Shown here piece after piece: positions 10,366 to 22,277 of a stretch of DNA of 64,000 bases (position 1 is the first letter of the stretch; the number at the start of each line of letters is the position of its first letter). The notes under the pieces are model-generated. The model was given only the letters and a program-made list of their open reading frames with translations, had not been told where the DNA came from and searched no databases. This stretch comes from Colias croceus (lineage: Eukaryota > Arthropoda > Insecta > Lepidoptera > Pieridae): assembly GCF_905220415.1 (NCBI RefSeq), contig NC_059537.1, positions 8,687,622-8,751,621 on the forward strand, read 5' to 3'. The position numbers and the translations under genes were made by a program.

Positions 10366-13300
10366 ATGGAAGAGGACCTAGAAATACTTGAACGTGCCAT
10401 CCTTAAATTAGAAGCAACTCGTGAAGATAATAAAGAAGAACCAGATGAATCTCACAAAGACCTCTATAAAAATTGGGGCAAATATGGATCTCAAGAACAA
10501 AGACGCAAAGAGCTCCTAGAGACTCAAAAAAGGTAAATAAGATAACAGAGGAAGTTATTCACAAGACACCTTTAATTAATAAGAGAATAAACATACAATA
10601 AATGTTTACTTTTTTTAATTAATAAAATAAGGAATGTTTTTGTACTATTACACATTAATAAATTAATACACTTTATATTAATGTTTTCTTTTATTTTAGT
10701 AACAGACTAAATAGAATTGATAAGTTCCGAGGTATAATGGAACTTGTGCAAACTGTAGAAGAGGGAAAACTTTTTGAACCATACAAAAAGGCGAGTTGCA
10801 TTGAATGATTATTAAAATGTAATTTTTAAACACCTTTTCATTGAAAATACTTACTTTATATTTCACAGATACTTATGGAGAATTATATAATTTGACCAAT
10901 TTATGCAGTGCGAATTGAATTATCAATGTGCAATTTTAGAAATAAACTTTCCCTTTATTATAATTTCTACTAACTATTTTAGGTATCATATAGACCAAGC
11001 ATTTACGTCGCAGGATTTCACAAGACTTCCTTGACCTATAGCAATGTGCTTATGTTATCTGAATGGATGGTAGAAAAGCCTGTTGATTTTGAGACAAACT
11101 GGTACATGGCACCTTGTCCAAAGGGAGTCAGAATGCTTGTGATTTCGTATCATGTAAGTATAGTTTAAAATTTATTCATAATTCAACCAATTTGCCCTTG
11201 ATAAAGAAAACCCGGTAAGCGGGTAAAGGGGAAATTTAATTTAAAGAGTTAATTTATGTTATTTCAGTTAATTCCATATATCCCAGTCAATTATTTTTTG
11301 CAATTTTTCATTAACTTTATCTACAAGTAAAATGTAACTGATAAATGGTTATTAGGTAGTTAGGTGATAGTCCGTTAGGTGACCGCCTCCTTGGTACAGT
11401 GGTTGACGCGTGAGCGTAGAGCCGAGGGGTCCTGGGTTTGATTCCCGGTGGAGACGAAGAAAAAAAAATGTCTCAGTCTGGCAGGACGCAGAGGGCTGAT
11501 CACCTACTTGTCCCTAAAGAAAATCGATCAGTGAAACAGATGTATAACGCATCTGCCCCTTACCCCACTTGGGGACATGGGACTTCACTAGGTGATAGTT
11601 AGGTAAACTATACATGTAAACTAACAAAATACTCAAATATTAAACTGTATAGAAAAACATAAAGTACGGAATATCAAAAATCAACATATAAATTAATTCT
11701 ATTCACAGGGAATGACAAAATGCTACAATAAATATGGTCATTTCAAATTTGAGTATTGGTCAGCGCTACCGGGTGGTAATCCCCGAACAGCTGTGAGAGA
11801 CAATAGTTGTGTATTGGACTGCTTCTACCACAAGCCTACTAACACTATGTATGTTTTGGACATACTTGCCTGGAATGCTCAGCCTATGACTGATGGAGAG
11901 GTAGGCTAGAATAGCTTTAATTTTTTATAGATTTGTTATAAGATTAATACCTATTCTTATAAAAAATATTGTTAACAAACAGGCAGATACCATGTAGGTA
12001 GCAAAACAAAATTTCATAAGAATATATTGTTTCATTTTCCCACTCTCCTTTACTTACCTGTTTGGTCAACACTTTCTATGTTGTTATATTGGTCAGAATC
12101 AGATTAATAATTATCCTAAGTGATGCGTTTTTCTACACTAGCTTGAAGCCCTACAGGAATGTGAAAATAACTTCAATACAGTGTACATGGATGTCAAAAA
12201 TAGATAAAAATATCTTTCTAAAGAATATTTTTTTATAATTACAGACCGAATTTCGACAATTTTGGATGAAGTCACATTTAGAAGAAATAGCTGCACTTAA
12301 GACTATTTCAAAATGGAATAAAACAGTGTTTAAATTGATACCTATGATTCAGTGTACAACACACCGTCTGAATATGTAAGTAAACTTTATGTATTATTTG
12401 AAGAATACAATATATGCATATTTGTGTTTGCTTGAAAAATGGAAAACTGTCATAGTTTATTAATTCTCCAAACTTCTCATCTATACAATTATCATGTGCC
12501 AGGTAAAACAGGTTATCAGGTTCAGCTTTTAATAGGAATCCTTAGGAAAATGATAAAATAGTGTTGATAACATTAGCGAAACTATAACATTATTTTGTAA
12601 GGATTTAGAATATCATAATGAAACGATGTCAAACTTGTATCTTATGTATAATAATCATTTATTTGTTATTGTTATTATTGTTTCTTAATACTATATCTAA
12701 CTAACTGAAACTCTTTATAAGTAAACATTTTAAATAATGAACATTGCAAGTGTCCCAATCATTGGTCTTTTGATAAACATATTTATATTAATAAAATTAA
12801 TTTTAATGTTTATTTTATGATACACAGTTACAGTTTAAAAAGAATTGTTAGCATAAATATTTTTCCAGGTTCTTCTCGAAATATCCACCGACTGAAGATC
12901 CAGAATTCCCTGCACTTGACGGTCTGCTGTTCTATCACAAGAAAGCTCACTATACCGCGGGACAGACGCCGCTCGTGGGATGGCTGTTCCCGTTCATGGT
13001 TCCTGAAATTATTGGGAGTGGTGAGTTTCAATTATATCTGCATGTTTGTTAACCTTATTGTATAAAAACGGCACTCGGGGACTGCCGCTGTAAAGCTATT
13101 GCATGCTATGCCTTCAAGCCACACCTCCGCCCGTCGGAGTGGGGGAGCGTGAGGTTTTTCGTTACGGAATTTCTCGATTCGGTCCCCGCGCTCAAGGCCC
13201 GCGATAGAAGCTATGCAATAGCTTAGGAATAAAAAAGAGCCGAGTACACGTGTGATAAGTGAAACATCTTTGGCAAGATTCAAAGATACCAAAATTGTCG

Positions 13301-14407
13301 CCTAACAATGACGTGACGGTATTGCCAGGACGCGACCTTGAAATTTTACTCTCAACGTGCCTAATCTTGTTTCACTATGAAATATTATGTATATTTTGAA
13401 TATATTATATTTCGTAGTCATCTGAAAAGGAAAAGAAAATGTGTAAAGTAATTTGAAAATATTTCAGACTTAAATAGCCTAATATTTTCGAGAAAAGCTC
13501 TTTATCATCACACAAAGAGCAATAGGAACAGAGCAATACGGGTAAAACCGCGGAGCATACCTAGTCATGAATATATTCTCAACAAAATAATTTGGAATTT
13601 AGGATGGTTTGTTAGAAATTTCTTTAAAATTTTGAGTTTATTACGTTAAAAAGTAAAGATAGTCCTGTGAGTGTGTGAGTGATATTGGTAAACATAGTTT
13701 ACATATTGTTTTTTTTTTCAGATATTATTGTAAATCCAGACTATTTCGATGGAAGGCCAGCCGATTACGTAAATCAGAGTGATTTTATACAAAAGTTTGA
13801 ATATCATATGGCTATGAGGAAAAATAACAGTCACCGAAACACGCGGAACACCTCTATGGAACTTGATACCAATAAGAATGAGGTATGTTTTTCTTGTACT
13901 TTTACTTACTTTTTCAGATAAAAGTTAACTAAAAAATAGAGATGAAAAAACGGGATATGAAATAAAAAATCAGTTGGTGTTTTCATGGTGAAGAATACAT
14001 TTATTACATATTATGTCGTGCCTGAAGAGATGAGCTGAAAATAATCCTACAACAACACTTTAGTAGAGCGCGACTATTATGACTTTATTTACAAGAATGT
14101 AGTGTTCCGCGAAATGACACAAGTTGTGCTGTATAAAACAATAAAACTTTACAAGATTTCTTAAAATAAAAATAAAAATATTGAGTATAATAAAAACGTT
14201 ACATATTATTTTAAAGAAAGATAAATAAATTTCTCTGTTTATTTACAGGTAACTAAAGATACCAAAGAAAAACAAATAATTGAGGTGAAAGATGAAATGG
14301 AATCCGAGGAAGTTATTAAAACTGAAGAAGAAGTAGAGAATATGGAGAAATGCGATCAACCTGAGAAAGAAATGGAAAGTGAACACATTGACGGTTTAAA
14401 GGAATAA
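10366..14407 (+). CDS. SNUPN: Snurportin-1, complete eight-exon coding region (407 aa)
   Basis: Role (known): binds the 2,2,7-trimethylguanosine cap of assembled spliceosomal snRNPs in the cytoplasm and carries them to the nucleus through an importin. Exons: 10366-10532, 10700-10790, 10983-11153, 11709-11900, 12245-12375, 12869-13020, 13722-13882 and 14249-14407; all phases join. Residues ~34-75 (YKNWGKYGSQEQRRKELLET onward) align with the importin-beta-binding region but are less basic than in vertebrates. The cap-binding domain runs from LMLSEW (Trp114) through LPGGNPRTA, VLDCFYHKP, YVLDILAWN and FRQFWMKSHL to DGLLFYHKKAHYTAG and PLVGW (Trp289); these Trp fit the two cap-stacking Trp of human snurportin. 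The C-terminal tail is rich in Glu and Lys. The start has a good context (CCAAAATGG). Intron 2 uses a GC donor. Introns carry a SINE (intron 4, between the third and fourth exons listed, 11372-11588) and a family S repeat (13069-13226). Confidence 0.97.
10791..10982 (+). other. GC-AG intron in snurportin-1
   Basis: The exon ends TACAAAAAG at 10790 and the intron begins GCGAGT; it ends TATTTTAG at 10982. Joining AAG to GTATCATATAGA keeps the frame into the conserved LMLSEW segment, while reading on without splicing meets a stop at once. No GT donor nearby gives an open frame. GC-AG introns are a known minor class of U2 introns. Confidence 0.8.
11361..11599 (+). mobile_element. tRNA-derived SINE with 11-bp target duplication, snurportin intron
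   Basis: TAGGTGATAGT occurs at 11361-11371 and 11589-11599. The 217-bp insert has a Pol III A box (TGGTACAGTGG, 11392-11402) and B box (GGTTTGATTCC, 11435-11445) at tRNA-like spacing, then a short A-run and a family-specific tail with GAAAATCGATCAGTGAAACA. The tail and the lack of a closed acceptor stem rule out a working tRNA. A second, more decayed copy is at 24816-25013. Confidence 0.88.
13069..13226 (+). repeat. GC-rich interspersed repeat (family S), copy 2, in snurportin intron
   Basis: Same landmarks as 6864-7046, including GGCACTCGGGGACTGCCGC and GGTCCCCGCGCTCAAGGCC, ending GCTATGCAATAGCTT. It lies 48 bp after the donor of the intron that follows the 12869-13020 exon. The arms AAGCTATTGCAT and ATGCAATAGCTT can pair. 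Confidence 0.82.
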
Positions 14408-14784
14408 ATCATGAATCAACTCTTTATAAATCGCAAGACATAAAGCATTTATGACATTTTAGAAAGCCCTCGGGGTTGTACATGTTTTTGAGAAAAAGTA
14501 TTATTGTTTTTGTATAAGATAAAGATTTCTCCCTGTATTATGAGCAGAATAGCTTGATTCCAATATTTTTGATAGTATTAACTATTGATGTTTTTTTGTA
14601 AAAAAAAAACCTACTTATAATCTCAAAAAGGTAAAGTGTTAACTCTTTTCAACGAACACTAGCTGTTCTCTTTTTATAATAAATGTCGTGGAAAATCTTG
14701 ATGTTTGCACAATTCAATTGCATTCCTTACTATTGATATTAGTCATTTGTACTTTAGGTACTGATTGTTGTTGTATAATTATTT

Positions 14785-14800
14785 AATAAAAATGAATAAA
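14785..14800 (+). terminator. Poly(A) signals of snurportin-1
   Basis: AATAAA at 14785-14790 and again at 14795-14800, followed by a T-rich stretch, about 380 bp after the stop codon. An earlier AATAAA near 14679 is a possible alternative site. Confidence 0.65.
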
Positions 14801-14819
14801 CATCTATATTTTGTTTTAT

Positions 14820-15887
14820 TGATATCATACCATTCAAAATCAAATCGGGATTGAAGTGTGCTCTACAGAATTGATATTATAAATTATTCGATAGATTACA
14901 TTGACCATTTGTCTCTAAATAATTAAGAAATAATAAATAAGTAATAACTTTGAGTATAAGGACTTGTGGAGTTGGGCGTTGGCATTGTTCCAAGGAAAGT
15001 TTTAAAATACCACTTGAATAGCAAAAGAGTTAGCTCTTTTAAACATAGTGGTGTTGTAACATAGTGGTGCATAGTGACTAGTGCATATTAAGCTATTCAA
15101 ATAAGTTTGGGAATATGAATGACCTTTATATACTTATAAAATGAAAGTCATTTGAAAAATATGATTTAACTACCTGGAAAACCTTTGTGCATATAATAAT
15201 GATTTTATTTCATTTTGCCTCCCCTTGTATTTAATAAATACAAATTAAATATTATTTGGAATCGCTAAAGCCGGCTACTCACGTACCTGCAGCAGGGGCA
15301 ATATTGGAATTGCACCCTTTATTATTGGCTCCTTAATAATTGTGATGTGTATACTGTATAGGCAAGCAGGGGCAATTTATAATATTGGAACAATCTCGGT
15401 TGGTCGGCGGTCGGAGCAATTTCAGTTGTTCTATAAATTGCCCGAGCTTGCCTATCTTGTAAATATATATCGATAATGTATATATGGTGAATCATGTTCT
15501 GGATCTCACTAGGAGGAACACACATGAGCTGATGATACAGATTATAGATAATGATTTGCAAGAATGGTTTAATTAATGTAACTAGTTACTTAGGTAATTA
15601 CATTTTTATTTCAATAATAGATCAAAAAGACAAAAACATAACGAGCCTAGAAGATTATAAATTTATAATCCTATCTTCTGCCTAGTCTGTACTTGATTAT
15701 GTATGTGGGTATGTAAGTATAATAATTTGGCGATTTAAAAGAAAAAGTAAGTTACACATTTTGTTAACATTTTCGAAATAATAAAAATGTGAAGGATAAT
15801 TTATAATAGTGTAACATATTATTATGTATGTAGGTGGTAGATTCTTTATTTTCTATTCGGTAAAAACTACAGAGAAAAATAAAAGGT
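14820..15887. other. Intergenic DNA with a ~98-bp foldback at 15358-15455
   Basis: The arms ATAGGCAAGC...GGCAATTTATA (15358-15381) and TATAAATTGCC...GCTTGCCTAT (15432-15455) pair with a few mismatches. Just left, GCTAAAGCCGGCTACTCACG resembles GCTAAAGCCGGCGGCACTC near 24282, a possible transposon terminus. No gene seen. Confidence 0.45.
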
Positions 15888-16364
15888 TTTGTGGCCATTG
15901 AGATAATATTGATATGGAGCAGACACCACGAACAAAATCTGTGCGCCAAGCGCGGCGGGGCGGGGCGCGCGAATGACGGCTAGACAGTCATAGATTATGC
16001 GATGTCACTGACTCACCGCTATAGAGGCGACACTTTGTTTCATTCTGTCTATTTTATTGGGTGCCACTCCTTACATGCACGTTGACTTGAAATTTTCTTT
16101 GTACTTACTTAATATTTATTTTAGGTATAAACTGACTTTACTACGCGGGGCTAACAATATCTGGCATATAATATAGGATGATGTAAATAGTGACGTCATA
16201 TGGAATAATTTAATTTTTTTCGTGTTTTAGGTTCAGTCAGGGCTATGGGAAGTTTTATTCCTTACAAATTGAGCCTTTTTTAGAAAAAAAATAATTTTTC
16301 CCTTTCTTCACGGCCCAGACATGGAAACCTTGAATAGAAAAAATATTAATTACTTATCTCTGAA

Positions 16365-17441
16365 CTAGCGGTCCGCCCCGGCTTCGCCCGTGGTACATAT
16401 TATTTCGCAATAAAAAGTAGCCTATGTTCTTTCTCAGGGTCTTAAGATTGTCTGTGCCAAAGGAGAATGCCCATGAAAGTATGGACCACAGTACAGTGTT
16501 GCGTCAATGCCAGAGTGGTTTTGGAGGGTTCTTCGATATTCAAAAGATTTTTACCAATTGATTTTTTTGTGATCAAAACAGGGGTTTTCAAGATATTGAG
16601 AAAAATGTGAAATAACCTCAAAACTTAAATAACCCCGATTTAGTTAGGTTTATGTGTGATTTAGGTAACATTTTATCGTCCAAAGGTTATTTTTCGATTA
16701 ACATATTTAATCTATGCGTAGAGCTTATGCTTTCAGACAAAGTCTATCTGTTCATCGGCTAGTGTAGGTAGGCACCAGAAATCTTCCGGGACGGATTTCA
16801 AGAAAACCTAAATATATACTTAAAAAATGCCAATTGAGTTTTTATTCGGTTTACATGTTGTTGTTGTTGTTGTTGTTTGAATCATTTTTTCACTACATAT
16901 TCGAAGAAAGAAACAAATAAGAAATAACTGGTTACCTACCAAGCTATGTCATAATAATATTTTTTTTATATATACATATTTATATTATTTTACTTCACTA
17001 TCTTTGTTAAAACAACCTACAGTGTAAAAACAATACCTTAAAGAATGATTTTATGTTAATTGATTTTTTTTGTAATTCAATGAAAACAATAATCGATATA
17101 TAAATACATTTAGCTATTTACCATAGTAAATGTAATAGGTTACCGCTTGGTTACCGTGGTAACCGGTAATGGACACTAAATCTATAATAACGGATCTAAA
17201 CAATTACATGTCTTATTAGATTTTACAAAACATTCCCTGTTCAAAATATATTTTCCGATGGTAAGAAGGCCTCTAAATTGCCGAGATTTTTTTTAATAGT
17301 ATTGTTGTCTTGATGCATGAGAAAAACCAGTACCAAAAATGGGCATTCTCCTTACATCAAAATCGGTCCAGTAGTTTATGAGCCTATTCATTACAATCAA
17401 ACAAACAAACAAAGTTTTCCTCTTTATAATATTAGTGCAGA
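16365..17441 (-). mobile_element. Helitron-like repeat (family D), interrupted by a nested element
   Basis: CTAGCGGTCCGCCCCGGCTT at the left is the 3' end in minus orientation; TTATAATATTAGTGCAGA at the right is the 5' end (TCTGCACTAATAT when reversed). It includes an AAACAAACAAAC run and TCGGTCCAGTAGTTTATGAG. Once the insert at 16460-17353 is removed, a ~180-bp short Helitron remains. The plus-strand relative is at 57971-58146. Confidence 0.75.
16460..17353. mobile_element. 894-bp element with 15-bp terminal inverted repeats, nested in a Helitron
   Basis: AAGGAGAATGCCCAT at 16460-16474 and its exact reverse complement at 17339-17353 bound the unit. It interrupts the family D Helitron between its CTGTGCCAA and CATCAAAATCGG segments. 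No target duplication could be settled. The interior has a (TTG)n run at 16858-16878 and a near-palindrome GGTTACCGTGGTAACC at 17149-17164. No ORF of note. Superfamily unknown. Confidence 0.7.
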
Positions 17442-18017
17442 TAAATAAATAATAATTCAATTATACGTTTAAGTCAGTAGCTTATACAATATCAATTAAA
17501 AACTTGATTAAAATCAATGAACAAAAAAAATTGGTGATTGAGTAATTGATTTTCATATTTCATGATTTCACCTTTTTTCAATTAACAACCAGTCTGTGCT
17601 TTTCTAAATATGTAAAATTATTATTTTATACTATAAAAGTATACGCCAGCAAATATTACTAACAACACTTATTTCATGCCCAATGTCATATCTTAAATTT
17701 TTAATCTATGACAAAATGTCGCCCGCCAAAAATTTTGCTCTAACTAAGTTTTAAAAATTATTATCTAGTTACTTACTGATGAAAAGTTATTCCTTTGCAC
17801 TTTTCCGTATTCTTTGTATTATTTGTGCAATATCGTAACACACACGTAGGCATATTTGATGCGTTTCACTTTAAAACAAATAAAAAATGAGCGTGACGTT
17901 CGCGCCAATGAGCGAGCAGCGACTGAGTGCAGTTACGCCACATGACGTATGTTGAGTGGAACATAAGTGATGTAGGCGGTATCGTCTCCATATTAATATT
18001 ATCTCAATGTTTGTGGC

Positions 18018-20312
18018 CGACAATTTAGACAACTGTTTTCCTTATTTACCGTGGGAAAACGTATCTTGTGACCTATTATACGCCGAGTATGTTTTCTGTA
18101 ATTGTAAGTTGAAACCTCTCAAAATGTATATCTTATGTAGCCTGTAGGTAATTGTAAGTATGTACATAGAAACAAGGTGAGAAAAGGAAAGCTATTTATA
18201 AAATTACAACATTCATTCTTCGCTATAATTCTACTGCTCCTATAATTTAGGATAAATTGAGTCGTAACATATTTTAACCTCAGGTGTTGTCTTGTACGGT
18301 TTTGTCTGTAACGACTGAAATAATGTTGGTTTCAATCTTCGTGTAATTACATATCTAACATTTTTGTTTTAAGGATTTTTTATTTGTATATTAGGTATTT
18401 AACTAACTGAAGATATATAACTATATAACTGAAGAATGACGTTACAAACTTAACATTAAACATATAACAAAACATTAAATAGATAAGTACACTAACTACC
18501 GCTGTTGTTTATATTGTAGGTACACTGTGGAACTACTAGTGTACATAAAATTGACTGTAGCATAGCACAAAAGCATATTATTTATGCACATATGGCAGGG
18601 TGGTTGTCCTTACTGCAATATAAAATATGAGAAAACTGGAACGTCTTCGTTCCAGTTTTCTCATAGCTTTATCCTCCTTTTTAAATTTATTTTCATATAC
18701 AACTTATCGTTATTAGTTGCCGATCGCAAGCAGTATTTTATATTTCATATTTAAATCTCTACATATAAAAATGTAGCTGATCGTTGTCTGAACATGATAA
18801 ATGTATGGAAGTGACATGACATGAGTACTTGAGTAGATAAAATAATATACTTTTATCTATAATTACTTAAATATTACGATTATATTATAAAGAGCATTAT
18901 GCAAAAACAAATTTAATAATTTTTCAAGAATGAAGAATGGTTTCAAGACGACAAAAAGTTTCAAGTTCGTAACGCCAACGTTGGATACCAATTCTACATC
19001 TTGCTGACTCCACTGTAAAGTTTATCAATTGAATTCATGAAATTGAATAGGAACAGTAAAATAAGATTCGTTGATTTTATTGCACTTTTACGATGGAAAG
19101 TGAGAGGCCAGCCCACAGAGTACCGCAGATTTGATTGAGTATGGCTGTTTACTGGCTGCTCGTAAAACTTTAGATACATATTTATCCATCTAGGTATGCG
19201 AGAATAATAAAGTTTTTGAATATAAACCTTAGACAATTTTTAAATAAATGGTTTTAAAACGATCGTACGGAAATAAATATTTAAAGAACATTTTAAACCA
19301 TCAAAATATTGTTACTGTAAAATTAATTACTGTAGTAGGTACGTATACTCAATACTGTATCATATTATGTGGTATATTATATTTATAAAATAATTCTGGA
19401 ATCTCTTCTTCAATCGCTCAAAGGGAACCGACTCTACTATCTTTTACCTTATTTACAGAGTCTATCAATGTTACCTAAATGACGTTAGTTAATAAACTTA
19501 TGTTATAACAGGTAGGTTTTTCGCACTCTAGTAAAAGTTTAAAACTTGTTTTAATAGGTACAGAAAAGCAAAACGTTACCTTAAAAGAAAAGACAATTTA
19601 GAAAGTTTATTACCTATATTTTACTTATACATTCGTATATAACTATTTAGATTACATCTTATAATATTTAATTTAGACGTAGCGTCAATAAGAACTTACC
19701 GAGATGGCGCGCGTGCCTCGCTTTATTTCAATTTACATAGGTTTAATCTGTGCGAGATTAGATTGTAGCGCTATCTCGGCATGAAGGCGTTGGGAGTTGG
19801 AACTTGGAACATGTAGGGTAATGAACAAGGGACTAAACTTATCCCGCGGGATTTCGGCGACTCGATCGACACTGTTTAAATCTAATTCCGTATAAACAAC
19901 CGTTCCGGCATCGTGTCATTTGTATTCACTACAAGACTTTCGGAAGTGCCCTTCAATTCTACTTTCCTTTCTTAACTCCCAAGATACTAAGAAAGTAACA
20001 ATGCTTACCTAAAAGTGACAAATAAATTCGATAAAAGAGGTCAACTTTTGTTCGTAAAACGTTATGTTCCAAGCACTCTTTTGTGTTTTCACGAATGAGA
20101 ATAAAATTCATTTAGGCCAACGACTAGTTTTCAATTATTAAAACAAAGTATGGATCATTATTTCAGTGATTGGATGGGTGGAATACTTATTTAAAAAAAC
20201 TTATTTAAAATTATTTAATGTATCCACAAAATGTTAGTATCTCTACCATTTTTATAATAGGTACGTAAAGTTATTTGTTTATTTATTTTAAACATACATG
20301 AGGGAAACAAGA
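18018..20312. other. Intergenic DNA, no gene seen; CpG-richer patch at 19680-19930
   Basis: AT-rich, apart from a patch at about 19680-19930 with GAGATGGCGCGCGTGCCTCG and TATCCCGCGGGAT, which may be a conserved non-coding element or a first exon. No frame supports a protein. A perfect hairpin is listed separately at 18626-18665. Confidence 0.4.
18626..18665. repeat. Perfect 18-bp hairpin with 4-nt loop
   Basis: TATGAGAAAACTGGAACG (18626-18643), loop TCTT, then the exact reverse complement (18648-18665). It is too short for a typical miRNA precursor. It could be a template-switch product or a structural element. Confidence 0.9.
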
Positions 20313-20576
20313 GATAACTGCGTTAAAAACAACCGACTTCAAACTTGCACTTGCAACATTTAGAAATACAGACAAAAATGTTCATAAAATAAAAACTAGG
20401 TACTGGGCCTATCCGAATACAATTTTTATGGGACCAATTCGACACCATCCCGCATCGAACAAAAAAAGAATCACGTAAATCGGTTCAGAAACCTCGGAGT
20501 AATCGGTGTACATACATAAAGAAAAAAAAAACATACCGACCGAATTGATAACCTCCTCCTTTTTTTGAAGTCGGTT
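20313..20576 (+). mobile_element. MITE with AACCGACTTCAAA ends (family M), copy 1
   Basis: Inverted termini AACCGACTTCAAA (20331-20343) and TTTGAAGTCGGTT (20564-20576); the left side has an extra GATAACTGCGTTAAAAAC shared by all copies. The interior has GGGCCTATCCGAATA, GACACCATCCCGCATCGAAC and AAATCGGTTCAGAAACCTCG. The others are 28392-28664 (inverted) and 46030-46293. No coding capacity; open frames inside it are incidental. Confidence 0.88.
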
Positions 20577-22153
20577 AATTAACTCACCCGACTTTCCCTT
20601 CTAATTAACCTATGTTGACATGGAACGAGTCTACGCTTAAGAAATTGAGTTTCCACCCGATAGTAATTTTATTTTTGTAATATAATAGGAACCTAATTTC
20701 AACGGCAATAAACACTAATAATATTTATATGCGCACCATAAAAATATTGTAAGTACTTATCGATTAGTTAGTAATCGGTGCGTGTGAATCTCGAATATTA
20801 ATTATAGAACCATTCTTTGAGGAGGTGACAACGGAGTACGGACATCTGTCTTCATGTAATGAATGGCGTAATTTCCTCATGGGCGAACTTACTCGCAAGA
20901 GCACATTACTCAGGATTTAAGTTATCGTGCTTTCACAAGCGCTTTATGCCTACACATTTGCATATATTTTTATGCGGCGTGACTAGACGATAGATGGAAT
21001 ATGTAGAAATGATTTATGCTCATTGCCACGAATTCAGAGAAGCATCTGACATTTATCGCTAGACTCTTCTCGGTTGTATAAAAGAAAATAAAATATTGTC
21101 TTTTTTATAAACATTTAAACATTTTCTACATTTATGACACCGATCAAAGGTTTATTTTGTCCTTTGGGCATTGTATCATAATAATCGGTTCGCGCCAACT
21201 TTTTTCAGTGGCTGCAGTAGTAGGTAGGTACTTGTGCACGTAATTTGTAATGGGATTATTATAGGCACGTTAAAAAGATCATTATTTAAAGGATGTCGTG
21301 GAAATTTATTTTAGCGAAATGTATTCTTAAAAAGGCAACACAGCAAAAAAGTTCACAGGGATAATTAATCTTCAGATAAACAAAACTCGCCAATTCATCG
21401 CAGATTTGCATAAAGTTGTTTACGTCAAACCGAAAACCAATAATACGGTACCATAATGAAACAATTTAGTGAGATTGAACGAATAAATGACGAATGTGGT
21501 TTAAGACGATGAGACGCGAACTGAAACAGGGGGTAATAAAAAGTAAGCATTCAATTCGGAGCGACGGGCGAGTGCAGCTTATCGTCGAGCACAGGCTTAT
21601 TCTGTAATATAAGGATAAATCTACACCCCCAAGCTTTATTGCACGATACTTTTTAAAACCAAATTAAAATGGGTTTGATTAAAGTAAAGTTTCATGTTCA
21701 ATGTTGCAAAATTATTTAGGTAAAATAAACAGTCTTTTACACACATAGGACATACCTATACGTATACTTAGTATGAAATCTATACCAAAATGATTTCATA
21801 TTTTTCTGTTAATCAATTTATATGGATCAGTTTATGTGGGTCATAAAACCTGTAAGGTTATTTGTATCTGAGGAAGGCAGAGTGTCATAAATGTATGAGC
21901 TTACACACGATATTAATTAACTTGCCACATAAATAATATAGTTCAAAATATTAGCTGTGTCACAAGTTACAGCTTGTACTTACTTTTCTTTGTATAATTT
22001 TATAGATGCCCGATAAAATAGACGATTGACTTGAGACCTAATTAATATAAATTTTACTAATTAAAAGAATCGTGGTATATTCATTATTCATTCAATATCC
22101 AGTATTAATCGATTAAGTTAGTTTATTAAAAATAGATAGGTACCTTCTTCCCA
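20577..22153. other. Intergenic DNA, no gene seen
   Basis: No exon, RNA gene or transposon end was recognised in these 1.6 kb. Confidence 0.5.
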
Positions 22154-22277
22154 GGAAACTGTGTTAGGGGTTTTAGTCGGTAAGAAATAAGAATCCGACA
22201 TAACCCACGGCTCCTTCCCCGGGGGTCGTGGGTATCTTTGGAAGATTTCCCCACTATAAAAAAAGGAAACTGTGTTA
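22154..22277 (+). mobile_element. 98-bp truncated retroposon with 13-bp target duplication
   Basis: GGAAACTGTGTTA flanks the insert at 22154-22166 and 22265-22277. The insert (GGGGTTTTAGTCGGTAAG ... TTTCCCCACTATAAAAAAA) ends in an A-run, as expected for a 5'-truncated LINE or a SINE. It contains AACCCACGGCTCCTTCCCCG. The minus-strand 104-codon open frame across it is not coding. Confidence 0.85.

Larger units (their letters stand above)
15896..18009. mobile_element. 2.1-kb inverted-repeat DNA transposon (CATTGAG family), 8-bp target duplication
   Basis: The left end CATTGAGATAATATTGATAT recurs inverted at the right end (one mismatch in about 24 bp), ending CTCAATG at 18009. The flanks 15888-15895 and 18010-18017 are both TTTGTGGC, a perfect 8-bp duplication, as made by hAT and P-type transposases. 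No transposase ORF remains. The interior carries a nested Helitron (16365-17441), which itself carries another inverted-repeat element (16460-17353). A 240-bp internally deleted sibling is at 23545-23784. The GC-rich segment at about 15945-16030 is absent from the sibling. Confidence 0.9.

Noticed and set aside
11382..11460. Possible tRNA gene (A and B boxes)
   Set aside because: The boxes are intact, but there is no closed acceptor stem, and a family-specific tail plus an 11-bp target duplication show it is a SINE.
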